Source: Bordetella parapertussis
GTDB lineage: Bacteria; Pseudomonadota; Gammaproteobacteria; Burkholderiales; SG8-41
DNA: 46,622 nt
Assembly (NCBI GenBank): GCA_945901405.1
Contig: CAMDLH010000026.1
Span: 1 to 46,622, forward strand
Direction: 5' to 3'
This document shows, piece by piece, positions 10,652-18,691 of this stretch (positions within the stretch are counted from its first letter, which is position 1; every line of letters starts with the position of its first letter). A model generated the notes under the pieces. It searched no databases and was not told where the DNA came from. It worked only from the letters and a program-made list of their open reading frames with translations. Both the position numbers and the translations under genes were made by a program.

Positions 10652-11467
10652 ATGAAATCGATATTTCCCCTGCTGGCGGCACTGGTCGCCGCGCTATCCA
10701 TCGCCGGCTGCCAGACCGTACAAACCACGCAATCCGGCACGGTGGGTGTTGATCGCCCGCAACGCATGGCGTATTCGTCCGCCGAGGTCGATGGCGCGGC
10801 GGCGCAAGCCTATGTGCAAATGATGAAGCAGGCGTCGGCCAAGGGCGTGCTCAATCGCGACCCGAATCAATTGAATCGCGTGCGCGCGATCGCGAGCCGC
10901 CTGATCCCGGCAACCGGCGCGTTTCGCAACGACGCACCGGGGTGGCGCTGGGAGGTGAACGTGATTTCATCAGGCGAGGTCAATGCCTGGTGCATGCCCG
11001 GCGGCAAGATCGCGGTGTACACCGGGCTGATCGACAAGCTGGCGGTATCCGATGCGGAACTGGCGGCGGTGATGGGACACGAAATCGCGCATGCGCTGCG
11101 CGAGCATGGGCGCGAGAAAGCATCGCAGCAGGCCGCGCAGGGCGCGGTCGTGGGCATTGTCGGTGCATTGCTTGGTCTGGGCGAACTGGGCACCGGATTG
11201 GCGGGCACCGTGGCCAACGTGACGATTGGTTTGCCCAACTCACGCGAATTCGAGCGCGAGGCCGACCGCATCGGCGTCGAACTCGCGGCGCGCGCGGGTT
11301 ACGATCCGCGCGCGGCGATTTCGCTGTGGCAGAAGATGAGCCAGGTCGGCGGCGGCGGGCCGCCGCAATTTTTGTCGACGCACCCTTCAGCCGCGAGCCG
11401 TATTCAGGATTTGCAGGTCTACGCCAATCAGGTGATGCCGATTTATCAATCGACGCAGCGGCGCTGA
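10652..11467 (+). CDS. M48-family metalloprotease lipoprotein (LoiP/YcaL-like)
   Basis: This is an envelope zinc protease of family M48, 271 residues. The zinc motif is HEIAH, with H143, E144 and H147. The downstream third ligand lies in EFEREADRIG. A lipoprotein signal ends with SIAGC, giving C20 as the lipid-anchored residue. The end of the protein has the typical STHPSAASRIQDL segment. It resembles E. coli LoiP and YcaL, which take part in outer-membrane protein quality control. AAAGGAG lies before the ATG. A 9-bp inverted repeat follows the gene. Confidence 0.92.
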   Translation: MKSIFPLLAALVAALSIAGCQTVQTTQSGTVGVDRPQRMAYSSAEVDGAAAQAYVQMMKQASAKGVLNRDPNQLNRVRAIASRLIPATGAFRNDAPGWRWEVNVISSGEVNAWCMPGGKIAVYTGLIDKLAVSDAELAAVMGHEIAHALREHGREKASQQAAQGAVVGIVGALLGLGELGTGLAGTVANVTIGLPNSREFEREADRIGVELAARAGYDPRAAISLWQKMSQVGGGGPPQFLSTHPSAASRIQDLQVYANQVMPIYQSTQRR

Positions 11468-11470
11468 TTG

Positions 11471-11504
11471 TAGTGTTTATCTTAGGCAATTGTTTTAAAC
11501 ACTA
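11471..11504. terminator. 9-bp inverted repeat after the M48 gene
   Basis: TAGTGTTTA (11471-11479) and TAAACACTA (11496-11504) are perfect reverse complements with a 16-base loop and are followed by TTTTG. It starts 3 bases after the stop and could be a weak AT-rich terminator. The loop, read on the minus strand, also resembles the dispersed AT-rich motif at 13 of 16 positions (11481-11496). Confidence 0.5.
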
Positions 11505-11532
11505 TTTTGTAAATTCCATAAACGCCGTCAGT

Positions 11533-11546
11533 TTGATCTGGCGCAA
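11533..11546 (+). promoter_or_regulatory. FNR/Anr-like site with candidate -10
   Basis: TTGATCTGGCGCAA matches the FNR-family consensus TTGAT-N4-ATCAA at 8 of 10 positions. A -10-like GATACT lies at 11569-11574. A start near 11581 would put the site centre at about -41.5, the standard class II activator position. The downstream genes encode a small exported protein and a cytochrome c, which fits oxygen-responsive control. This is inferred from the sequence alone. Confidence 0.5.
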
Positions 11547-11609
11547 GCCGTGCGTGCGGGATGTTGTTGATACTGGCCTTCATTATTCATTGCCTGGAGG
11601 CCAGACACG

Positions 11610-11894
11610 ATGTCGCATCGTTTCGATTATTTTCTGAGTGTGCTGCTGCTGTGCGCATGTGCATCCGGCTTGGCGCAGACCAGCGCGCCGCCCGTTAAAC
11701 GCGAAATCATTCCCGGTTCGGAGTTGATGACACCGGTCGAACGCGAGCAATACCGCCAGCGCTTCAGCGCGGCGAAAACACCCGAGGCGCAACAGAAAGT
11801 GCGCGGCGAGCATCGGCAACGCATACGCGAACGCGCGCGCCTGCATGGGCTGAAACTGGCCGATGAGCCGTCGGCGCATGGTGCGAAGCCGTGA
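11610..11894 (+). CDS. Small exported protein of unknown function
   Basis: The protein has 94 residues with an N-terminal hydrophobic signal segment (about 8-23, ending near GLAQ). A charged, probably helical region follows, rich in E, R and Q (TPVEREQYRQRF, then EHRQRIRERA). I do not recognise a characterised function. CTGGAGG precedes the ATG at usual distance. The stop overlaps the GTG start of the cytochrome c gene by four bases, so the two are probably translated together, and the protein may act in the periplasm with the cytochrome. Confidence 0.75.
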   Translation: MSHRFDYFLSVLLLCACASGLAQTSAPPVKREIIPGSELMTPVEREQYRQRFSAAKTPEAQQKVRGEHRQRIRERARLHGLKLADEPSAHGAKP

Positions 11895-12175
11895 GTGCGC
11901 GTCTGGCCTCTATAGGTGTCGCGGTCTTGATCGCGTTGCCCCAACTTGCGTTGGCCGCTGGCGATGCCGCACGTGGCAAAGCGCTGCACCGCGATTGTTT
12001 GGGTTGCCACGGCACGGAACTCTACGTGCCGCCGCGCGCCAAGGTGAAATCACTCGCCGCGCTGAAAAAAGAAACCGTACGCTGGAACGACCGCATGAAT
12101 CCGAAATTTACCAACCAGGAAGTTGACGATATCGTCGCGTGGCTGAATCGCGATTTTTACAAATTTCCCAAGTAG
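11891..12175 (+). CDS. Periplasmic monohaem cytochrome c
   Basis: This small class I type cytochrome c has 94 residues. A signal peptide ends near ALAA (residue 23), and the haem attachment motif is CLGCH with C36, C39 and H40. A methionine in NDRMNPKF is a plausible sixth ligand. The C-terminal EVDDIVAWLNRDFY helix is typical. The start is a GTG overlapping the preceding stop as GTGA. An FNR-like site precedes the pair. The partner oxidase or reductase is not in the window. Confidence 0.9.
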   Translation: MSARLASIGVAVLIALPQLALAAGDAARGKALHRDCLGCHGTELYVPPRAKVKSLAALKKETVRWNDRMNPKFTNQEVDDIVAWLNRDFYKFPK

Positions 12176-12190
12176 CGCGCTTGCCCCACG

Positions 12191-13024
12191 TCAGCCGCCG
12201 AGCAGCCACGCCATTCCGTCCATCCCCGTGAAATTCAGCGTGTGCGTGGTCTGCCCGCGCACGATGGGTTTGGCGTGATACGCCACGCTGACGCCGCATT
12301 CGGCGAGAAATTTCAGATCGTTCGCGCCGTCGCCCACGCCGGCGATTTGCTCGCGCGTGAGGCCGAGTGCATCGCGCACGCGTATCAATTCATCGCGCTT
12401 GGCGTCGGCGTTGACGATGCGGCCCAGCACTTGCCCGGTGAGCTTGCCGTTTACGATTTCCAGCACGTTTGAATAGGTGTAATCGAGGCCCAGGCGCGGT
12501 TGCAGGCGTTCGGTCATGTAGGTGAAGCCGCCCGACACCAGCAGCAGCTTGATGCCCGCCGCCTTTGCTTTCGCGAGCAGGATGTCCGCACCGGGCGAAA
12601 GCTTCAGGCGTTCGTCGTAGATGCGCTGCAGGGCGTTTTGATCCAAACCCTTGAGCAACGCGACGCGGCGCGCGAGGCTTTCGTTGTATTCGATTTCGCC
12701 GCGCATCGCCTGTTCGGTGATGGCGGCGACCTGCGGCTTGAGACCTGCCATGTCGGCGAGTTCGTCTATGGTTTCCATGGTGATCAGCGTGGAATCCATG
12801 TCCATCACCAGCAGTTTGAAATCGCCAAGCTTGCGGGTTTCAGGCACGAACGCGTGATCGAGTTTCGCCTGTTCGCAGAGCGCGGCGATTTCGAGCGAGG
12901 GCGAGGCGACGCGCAGTCGAAACGCATTCGGCGTGATTTGCTCGATGCCGGAAGCTCCGCTCAGTTTGGCAAGTTGCTTGAGGCTGATGGTGGCGATGTC
13001 GCCACCCTGGACGATGAGGTTCAT
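12191..13024 (-). CDS. serB: Phosphoserine phosphatase SerB
   Basis: This HAD-superfamily enzyme hydrolyses O-phosphoserine in the last step of serine synthesis. The catalytic DxDxT motif is in VMDMDSTL, followed by the family-specific ETIDELADMAG. A later GDGANDLKFL motif holds the magnesium ligands. The N-terminal 75 residues form the small regulatory domain of long SerB proteins. The chosen start is the ATG at 13024 (MNLIVQGG), giving 277 residues. A start at 13063 is possible but would overlap the upstream gene. It is the last gene of a three-gene minus-strand run. Confidence 0.94.
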   Translation of the reverse strand: MNLIVQGGDIATISLKQLAKLSGASGIEQITPNAFRLRVASPSLEIAALCEQAKLDHAFVPETRKLGDFKLLVMDMDSTLITMETIDELADMAGLKPQVAAITEQAMRGEIEYNESLARRVALLKGLDQNALQRIYDERLKLSPGADILLAKAKAAGIKLLLVSGGFTYMTERLQPRLGLDYTYSNVLEIVNGKLTGQVLGRIVNADAKRDELIRVRDALGLTREQIAGVGDGANDLKFLAECGVSVAYHAKPIVRGQTTHTLNFTGMDGMAWLLGG

Positions 13025-13037
13025 TTGATTGCGGATA

Positions 13038-13409
13038 TCAGTCGAGTGGAAATCGCTTGCCAAGCTGCGCGCCGATCCAGTAAAGCAGCGCCATCCCCGC
13101 GCCCATGCCGCCGAAAAATATCAGCGGCTGCCAGCGGCCCTTGATGATGGCCAGCGCGGCGAACGCCGTGAGCCACAGCCAGGGTTTGACGAATTCAAAG
13201 GTGCCGAGGTTGGCCTCCACGCGATTCTTCTGCGCGCCCATGTAGCCGAGCAGGTAGGCCGCCACCGCGACCAGCGTGCCCATCGCGTATAGACCCGCGC
13301 CGATGCCGGCGAACATGAACGCTACCATGCCGAACGCGGCGCCGATGACGACGATGTCGTTGGCGCGCGTGCGGAAGTTTTTTTCGCGCAGTCGGTCGAA
13401 ATCAATCAC
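13038..13409 (-). CDS. Small integral membrane protein, unknown
   Basis: The protein has 123 residues with about four hydrophobic helices (roughly 18-37, 40-60, 74-90 and 95-115) and a basic N-terminus (REKNFRTR). I do not recognise the family. It overlaps the carbonic anhydrase gene by four bases and precedes serB by 13 bases, so it is likely cotranscribed with both. No enzymatic motif is visible. Confidence 0.75.
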   Translation of the reverse strand: MIDFDRLREKNFRTRANDIVVIGAAFGMVAFMFAGIGAGLYAMGTLVAVAAYLLGYMGAQKNRVEANLGTFEFVKPWLWLTAFAALAIIKGRWQPLIFFGGMGAGMALLYWIGAQLGKRFPLD

Positions 13410-13930
13410 GAGGCATCGGGCTTCATGTCAGTCTTGTAGCGCTGTGCGCGTTCCCAATAGTACGGAGCGACGGCATTGAAAAATGCAACTTCATCGGGAC
13501 GCAGCTCGCGCACCACGCGGCCGGGCGAACCCATCACCATTGAGTTGTCGGGAATCATTTTTTTTTCCGTGATCAGCGCGTTGGCGCCGATCACGCAATT
13601 GTTGCCGATCTTCGCGCCGTTCAACACCACGGCGTTGATGCCGATCAGCGTGCCGTCGCCGATGGTGCAGCCGTGAATCATCGACTTGTGGCCGATGCTC
13701 GCACCCTTGCCGATGGTCAGCGGAAAACCGGGGTCGCAATGCAGCACGCAGCCGTCCTGCACCTGCGAGCCGTCGCCGATGGTGATCAGGTCGTTGTCAC
13801 CGCGCACCACGCTGTTAAACCAGATGCTCACGTCGCGCCCCAGGATGACGCTGCCGATGACGTGCGCGCCGGGTGCGATCCAGTAGTCGCCGTGGGTGAT
13901 GACCTTGCGCTCGCCGAGTGTGTATTTCAT
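13406..13930 (-). CDS. Gamma-class carbonic anhydrase family protein (YrdA/PaaY-like)
   Basis: This 174-residue left-handed beta-helix protein is built of hexapeptide repeats (VIGSVIL, ITIGDGSQV, IGKGASIG, IGDGTLIGIN). The three histidine zinc ligands of gamma carbonic anhydrases are represented in VLHCD and in IGHKSMIHG. The C-terminal helix segment (VRELRPDEVAFFNAVAPYYWERAQRYK) is typical of the YrdA/CaiE group. Activity as carbonic anhydrase is likely but not certain in this group. The ATG at 13930 has no clear Shine-Dalgarno sequence. Confidence 0.9.
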   Translation of the reverse strand: MKYTLGERKVITHGDYWIAPGAHVIGSVILGRDVSIWFNSVVRGDNDLITIGDGSQVQDGCVLHCDPGFPLTIGKGASIGHKSMIHGCTIGDGTLIGINAVVLNGAKIGNNCVIGANALITEKKMIPDNSMVMGSPGRVVRELRPDEVAFFNAVAPYYWERAQRYKTDMKPDAS

Positions 13931-13936
13931 GAATGC

Positions 13937-13991
13937 GAATTTTTTATTGCTAAGAGTGTGTAAAAAATGTCAATAAAAACATATACTTATG
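13937..13991. repeat. Dispersed AT-rich motif, copy 2, with an opposed partial copy
   Basis: The motif copy on the plus strand is at 13971-13991 and differs from the core at one base (CATATAC for CAAATAC). A shorter opposed element, TTTTTATTG, lies at 13942-13950, so that TTTTTATTG and CAATAAAAA face each other across 20 bases. The site lies between the start of the carbonic anhydrase gene and the end of the flavoprotein gene. Confidence 0.75.
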
Positions 13992-13992
13992 T

Positions 13993-15225
13993 CTATGCCA
14001 ACACCAGGGGAACCGCAGTATAACCGAGCCGCTTGAGCACGCCCATGCCCGCCGCGCGTCCGCTGGCGAAACACGCGGTGAGCAGATAGCCGCCGGTGGG
14101 CGCTTCCCAATCGAGCATTTCGCCGGCGCAAAACACACCGGGCAGCGCGCGCAACATCAAGTGTTCATCCAGTGCGTCGAACGACACGCCGCCCGCGCTG
14201 CTGATGGCTTCATCGAGCGGGCGTGTGGCAGTGAGTTGTAAAGGCAGCGCCTTTATCAATGCGGCGATGTTGATGTCTTGATCGACGGTGACCTCGCGCA
14301 ACAGGCCAGCCTTGACGCCAGCGATGCCCGCATGATTTTTCAGGTGATTGGAAAACGAACGCCGTCCGCGCGGCTTGGCGAGATCAGTGGCAATGCGTTG
14401 TAAATCGCGGCCTGGCGCGAGATCGAGATGCAACGTTGCTGTGCCGTGCGCTGCAATGGCATCGCGCAGGCGGGACGACAATGTATAAACAACACCGCCT
14501 TCGATGCCGTTTTCGGTGACGATACATTCACCTTGTTGCCGGTGCGATTGACCGCCGCTGTCCGTGAAGGTGGCGACGACGGATTTCACCGGTTGCCCCG
14601 CGAAGCGCGAGCGAAAATGTTCGCTCCATGCGACATCGAAGCCGCAGTTCGCGGGCATCAGCGGTTCGATTTTTACGCCGCGCGCGGCGAGCAGCGGCGC
14701 CCAAGCGCCATCGGAGCCGAGCCGCGCCCAACTGCCGCCGCCCAGCGCAAGCAGCGTCGCATCCGCGTGCGTGGTGATCTCACCTTTCGGCGCGTCAAAG
14801 CTCAGCGCGCCATCTTCAGTCCAGCCCTTCCAGCGGTGGCGCATGTGAAACACCACGCCTGCTTCACGCAAACGCCGCAGCCACGCGCGCAGCAGGGGGG
14901 CCGCCTTCATGTCCTTCGGAAACACGCGGGCCGAGGAGCCAACGAATGTTTCAATGCCGAGCGCGTGTACCCATGCGCACAGGGCGTCGGGGCCGAACGC
15001 GGCAAGCCAGTTCTCAACCTGCGCGCGCCGTGCGCCATAACGTGCAAGAAACGGCTCCAGTGGCTCGGAATGCGTGAGATTCAAGCCACCCTTGCCCGCC
15101 ATCAGGAACTTGCGTCCCACCGACGGCATCGCATCGTAAACATCGACGCGCACACCCGACGCCGCGATGACTTCAGCCGCCATCAGGCCCGCGGGGCCTG
15201 CGCCGATAATATTGATGCTGTGCAT
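13993..15225 (-). CDS. HI0933/YhiN-type flavoprotein (TIGR03862-like)
   Basis: This FAD-dependent oxidoreductase-like protein has the dinucleotide-binding motif GAGPAGLMAAEVIA at residues 7-20. The GRKFLMAGKGGLNLTHSE segment (about 39-55) and C-terminal AGEMLDWEAPTGGYLLTACFASG are hallmarks of the HI0933/YhiN family. Physiological substrates of this family are unclear. The start is the ATG at 15225 (MHSINIIG), giving 410 residues. An upstream extension to 15291 lies in a hairpin-rich region and is not supported. The gene follows hppA but is separated from it by a strong terminator. Confidence 0.88.
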   Translation of the reverse strand: MHSINIIGAGPAGLMAAEVIAASGVRVDVYDAMPSVGRKFLMAGKGGLNLTHSEPLEPFLARYGARRAQVENWLAAFGPDALCAWVHALGIETFVGSSARVFPKDMKAAPLLRAWLRRLREAGVVFHMRHRWKGWTEDGALSFDAPKGEITTHADATLLALGGGSWARLGSDGAWAPLLAARGVKIEPLMPANCGFDVAWSEHFRSRFAGQPVKSVVATFTDSGGQSHRQQGECIVTENGIEGGVVYTLSSRLRDAIAAHGTATLHLDLAPGRDLQRIATDLAKPRGRRSFSNHLKNHAGIAGVKAGLLREVTVDQDINIAALIKALPLQLTATRPLDEAISSAGGVSFDALDEHLMLRALPGVFCAGEMLDWEAPTGGYLLTACFASGRAAGMGVLKRLGYTAVPLVLA

Positions 15226-15246
15226 GTGCCTGTGCCGGTTAAGCGA

Positions 15247-15307
15247 TTTGGACTGCGGGAGCTTGCTGCTTCGCCGCGAAAGCGGCGGCAAGCCGCCTCA
15301 CTCCAAA
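15247..15307. repeat. REP-like imperfect hairpin
   Basis: TTTGGA at 15247 pairs with TCCAAA at 15302-15307. Inside this are GCTTGC/GCAAGC and TTCGCCGC-GAAA-GCGGCG, making a long stem of about 25 imperfect pairs with a GAAA loop. A separate perfect GGCGGC-AA-GCCGCC lies at 15284-15297. Its appearance resembles repetitive extragenic palindromes. I found only this copy in the window. Confidence 0.6.
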
Positions 15308-15315
15308 TGAAAACA

Positions 15316-15343
15316 AAACGGGGACGCACGTGCGTCCCCGTTT
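15316..15343 (-). terminator. 28-bp perfect palindrome, hppA terminator
   Basis: The half-arm AAACGGGGACGCAC is followed directly by its exact reverse complement. On the minus strand the stem is followed by a T-rich run (TTTTGTTTTC), 20 bases after the hppA stop, so it should act as an intrinsic terminator for hppA. Its own symmetry allows some function in both directions. Confidence 0.85.
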
Positions 15344-15362
15344 CGCGATAAAGCTTTGATAT

Positions 15363-17408
15363 CTACAACAACGGCACGATCAACAACGCCACGATGTTGA
15401 TGATCTTGATCAACGGATTTACCGCCGGCCCTGCCGTGTCCTTATACGGGTCGCCCACCGTGTCGCCGGTCACCGCGGCCTTGTGCGCCTCGGAGCCTTT
15501 GCCGCCGTGGTTGCCGTCTTCGATGTATTTCTTGGCGTTGTCCCATGCACCGCCGCCGGTGGTCATCGAGATCGCCACGAACAAGCCGGTGACGATGGAG
15601 CCCATCAACACGCCGCCCAGCGCCACCGGCCCGAGCACCACGCCGACGATGACCGGCACCAGCACCGGCAGCAGCGACGGCACGATCATTTCCTTGATCG
15701 CGGCCAGCGTCAGCATGTCCACGGCCTTGGAGTAATCGGGCTTGGCGGTGCCTTCCATGATGCCGGGGATTTCCTTGAACTGACGGCGCACTTCGATCAC
15801 CACCGAACCGGCGGCGCGGCCCACGGCTTCCATGGCCATGGCGGCGAAGAGATACGGAATCATGCCGCCGATAAACAGACCGATGATGACCATGTGATTG
15901 GACAGGTCGAACTTGACGATCTTGCCCGCGGCTTCCAGCGCGTGGGTGTAGTCGGCAAACAGCACCAGCGCGGCCAGGCCCGCCGAGCCGATGGCGTAGC
16001 CCTTGGTAACGGCCTTGGTGGTGTTGCCAACGGCGTCGAGCGGATCGGTGATGGCGCGCACTTCTTTCGGCAGACCCGACATTTCGGCGATGCCGCCGGC
16101 GTTGTCGGTGATGGGGCCGTAGGCGTCCAGTGCCACGATGATGCCGGTCATGGACAACATGGATGTTGCCGCGATGGCGATGCCGTAGAGGCCCGCGAGA
16201 TGATACGCGCCGTAGATCGCGGCGCACACCGACAGCACCGGCCACATGGTCGAGCGCATCGACACGCCGAGACCCGCGATGATGTTGGTGCCGTGGCCCG
16301 TGGTGGATGCCTGCGCGATATGGCGCACCGGGGCGTATTCGGTGGCGGTGTAGTACTCGGTGATCACCACCATCAGCGCGGTCAACACCAGGCCGATGAC
16401 GGCGCAGCCGAAGAGCTTCATGGTGGCGAACTGCGGGTACTCGGCGGCGATGCCGCCCATCAGCATGTCGGTGACGAAATAAAACGCCACCAGCGCCAGC
16501 GCGCCCGAAACCGCAAGCCCGCGATACAGCGCGTTCATGATCTTGCCGCCTTCGCGCGCCTTGACGAAATAACAGCCGACGATGGAGGCGATGATAGACA
16601 CGCCGCCCAGCGCCAGCGGGTAAATCACGGCGGTAAACGCGACGTTGGATTTGGTGATGAGCAGCGTGCCCAGTATGATGGTGGCGACGATGGTCACCGC
16701 GTAAGTCTCGAACAAGTCGGCCGCCATGCCGGCGCAGTCGCCGACGTTATCACCCACGTTGTCCGCGATCACCGCGGGGTTGCGCGGGTCGTCTTCGGGA
16801 ATGCCCGCTTCGACTTTACCCACCAGGTCGGCGCCGACGTCCGCACCCTTGGTGAAAATGCCGCCGCCCAGCCGCGCGAAAATTGAAATCAGCGAGCCGC
16901 CGAAGGCCAAGCCCACCAGCGGATGCACCGCGTCTTTCAGCGACATGCCCATGACCAGATAAAGAAACGCGAAAAAGCCCGCGACGCCGAGCAGACCCAA
17001 GCCCACGACCAGCAAGCCGGTGATGGCGCCGCCGCGAAACGCGATGTGCAGCGCTTCGTTAAGGCCCTTGCGCGCGGCTTCGGCGGTGCGCACGTTGGCG
17101 CGTACCGACACGTTCATCCCAATGACGCCGGCGGCACCGGAAAGAATCGCGCCGATGGCGAATCCGATGGCGGTTGCTTTATCGAGAAAGATCATCATGA
17201 TGACAAAAAGCGCCACGCCGACGATGGCGATGGTCTTGTATTGCCGCCACAGATACGCCACCGCGCCGGTGTGTATCGCCGCCGCGATTTCGCGCATGCG
17301 GTCGTTGCCGTCAGGCTGTTTCGCGATCTGCATCGCCCACACGCCGCCGAAGATAATGCCGATCACCGCGCAAACGATGGCGATGGTCAGTCCTTGATAT
17401 GCAGTCAT
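15363..17408 (-). CDS. hppA: Membrane pyrophosphatase HppA (H+-pumping, K+-independent type)
   Basis: This integral membrane pump of 681 residues couples pyrophosphate hydrolysis to proton transport. The substrate-binding signatures are [40 protein letters not shown] (split between about residues 187 and 227) and a C-terminal [12 protein letters not shown] with [14 protein letters not shown]. At the site that separates subfamilies the sequence is [10 protein letters not shown], with K465 and T468. By the published rule a lysine in place of alanine here marks K+-independent H+-PPases. An AAAGGAGG lies upstream of the ATG. The 110-base upstream gap is AT-rich and likely holds the promoter. Confidence 0.96.
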   Translation of the reverse strand: MTAYQGLTIAIVCAVIGIIFGGVWAMQIAKQPDGNDRMREIAAAIHTGAVAYLWRQYKTIAIVGVALFVIMMIFLDKATAIGFAIGAILSGAAGVIGMNVSVRANVRTAEAARKGLNEALHIAFRGGAITGLLVVGLGLLGVAGFFAFLYLVMGMSLKDAVHPLVGLAFGGSLISIFARLGGGIFTKGADVGADLVGKVEAGIPEDDPRNPAVIADNVGDNVGDCAGMAADLFETYAVTIVATIILGTLLITKSNVAFTAVIYPLALGGVSIIASIVGCYFVKAREGGKIMNALYRGLAVSGALALVAFYFVTDMLMGGIAAEYPQFATMKLFGCAVIGLVLTALMVVITEYYTATEYAPVRHIAQASTTGHGTNIIAGLGVSMRSTMWPVLSVCAAIYGAYHLAGLYGIAIAATSMLSMTGIIVALDAYGPITDNAGGIAEMSGLPKEVRAITDPLDAVGNTTKAVTKGYAIGSAGLAALVLFADYTHALEAAGKIVKFDLSNHMVIIGLFIGGMIPYLFAAMAMEAVGRAAGSVVIEVRRQFKEIPGIMEGTAKPDYSKAVDMLTLAAIKEMIVPSLLPVLVPVIVGVVLGPVALGGVLMGSIVTGLFVAISMTTGGGAWDNAKKYIEDGNHGGKGSEAHKAAVTGDTVGDPYKDTAGPAVNPLIKIINIVALLIVPLL

Positions 17409-17517
17409 TTCCTGGTTCCTCCTTTTACATTAAACAATACGTCTGTAAGTCATTGATAATTAAAGATAATTGTATTCTCTCCAAGCCGCCGTCAAAGCAC
17501 GTGCCGGGCCGTGAAAA

Positions 17518-17892
17518 TCAATTCAACACTTTAGCGGCGCTACCATGTTGCCCGAGGCCGGTGCCGCGATTTTTTTCCTGCTCGGCGTGCAACTGCATGG
17601 TGGCGGCCACGCATTGCGCGAGATCGTCAAAGCCGCGCTCCGTGCCATGCCGTTCGCTCATCGCATAACAAAACTGGCCGCGGTACTCACCTTCTGCGGC
17701 CTTGAACACAACGAATGCGACGCCGCGATCTTCCCAGTAGAACGTCGGGTATTCGATGACATCCTGCGACGCGGGGTCAAGGCGAATCTCGCTGTCGGCG
17801 AGCTCGACCTTGGTGAATTTGCCATAGTGTTTTTTCAGCGTGGATTCAACCACCCAGCGGTCGGCATCGTCAAAGTCGGATATCTTGCTCAT
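17518..17892 (-). CDS. Small acidic protein downstream of adk, unknown
   Basis: This 124-residue soluble protein begins [13 protein letters not shown]. It has a mixed alpha/beta appearance and a segment [25 protein letters not shown]. No motif that I recognise is present. The ATG at 17892 overlaps the adk stop by four bases, so translation is coupled to adk. The same frame is open far upstream, but that part lies inside adk in another frame and is a shadow. The last 15 residues are glycine/alanine-rich. Confidence 0.75.
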   Translation of the reverse strand: MSKISDFDDADRWVVESTLKKHYGKFTKVELADSEIRLDPASQDVIEYPTFYWEDRGVAFVVFKAAEGEYRGQFCYAMSERHGTERGFDDLAQCVAATMQLHAEQEKNRGTGLGQHGSAAKVLN

Positions 17893-18575
17893 GGCGCGTT
17901 CACTTGCGCCCTGGTGCGCGTTGCCGACAGCGCGGCGAAAATCTTGTCGCGTATGTGCAGCACCGTGCCGCGTCCGTAGGTATTGACGTAGGTCGGCGCG
18001 CGCGGGTCGCCGCTTTCCGCCCACTTCAGATAGTAATTGACCAGCGGCTTGGTGACCTCGTGATAGGTCGCGATGCGCTTGCGCACGGTTTCTTCGTTGT
18101 CGTCGGCGCGCTGGATCAGCGGCTCGCCGGTGAGGTCGTCGCGGCCTTCGACTTTCGGCGGGTTGTATTCGATGTGATAGCTGCGCCCCGAGCCGGCATG
18201 CACGCGCCGCCCGCTCATGCGGCGCAAAATCTCGCCGTCGCTGACTTCGATCTCGATCACGAAATCGATGTCCACGCCCGCCTCGCGCAGCGCCTCGGCC
18301 TGCGGCAGCGTGCGCGGGAAGCCGTCCATGATGAAACCCTTGGCGCAGTCGGATTGCTTGATGCGTTCTTTCACCAGCGCGATGACGATATGGTCCGGCG
18401 CCAATGCGCCGCGATCGGAATACGATGCGGCTTCCAGACCGAGCGGCGTGCCCGCGGCCTTGGCCGCGCGCAGCATGTCGCCGGTGGAAATCTGCCGGAT
18501 GGCGTATTTTTCGATCAGGAATTGAGCCTGCGTGCCTTTGCCGGCGCCGGGCAGGCCGAGTAAAAGAATGCGCAT
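17889..18575 (-). CDS. adk: Adenylate kinase
   Basis: Adenylate kinase interconverts ATP + AMP and 2 ADP. The P-loop is GLPGAGKGT at residues 7-15. The AMP-binding segment is STGDMLR, followed by [10 protein letters not shown], and the long-form LID contains [23 protein letters not shown] without zinc-binding cysteines. Length is 228 residues, slightly long because of an alanine/arginine tail. A candidate promoter lies within the 3' end of kdsB. GGTGAAT-type words (18579-18593) directly precede the ATG in place of a clear ribosome binding site. Confidence 0.96.
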   Translation of the reverse strand: MRILLLGLPGAGKGTQAQFLIEKYAIRQISTGDMLRAAKAAGTPLGLEAASYSDRGALAPDHIVIALVKERIKQSDCAKGFIMDGFPRTLPQAEALREAGVDIDFVIEIEVSDGEILRRMSGRRVHAGSGRSYHIEYNPPKVEGRDDLTGEPLIQRADDNEETVRKRIATYHEVTKPLVNYYLKWAESGDPRAPTYVNTYGRGTVLHIRDKIFAALSATRTRAQVNAP

Positions 18576-18578
18576 AAT

Positions 18579-18593
18579 GGGTGAATGGTGAAC
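18579..18593 (-). repeat. Two 7-base words (RTTCACC) before adk
   Basis: On the minus strand GTTCACC and ATTCACC follow each other just upstream of the adk start. It is a short member of the word-repeat class. Confidence 0.45.
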
Positions 18594-18661
18594 CGCCGAC
18601 AGCGGACAACCGCCGTATTCCCGGTGTTGCCCGCTATCACTATGATTTTATTGGAGGAATT

Positions 18662-18691
18662 ATTATACCGCAGAGCGCCCCCCGGCGTCAC
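18662..18691 (-). promoter_or_regulatory. Candidate adk promoter inside the kdsB 3' end
   Basis: On the minus strand GTGACG (18686-18691) is followed after 18 bases by a perfect TATAAT (18662-18667). Transcription would start near 18655 and give an adk leader of about 80 bases. The -10 covers the kdsB stop codon at 18663-18665. Confidence 0.5.

Noticed and set aside
11481..11496. Sixth copy of the dispersed AT-rich motif
   Set aside because: Only 13 of 16 bases match and the site is explained as the loop of an inverted repeat.
15226..15291. 22-residue N-terminal extension of the flavoprotein
   Set aside because: It lies in hairpin-rich intergenic DNA, and the family starts directly before the FAD motif.
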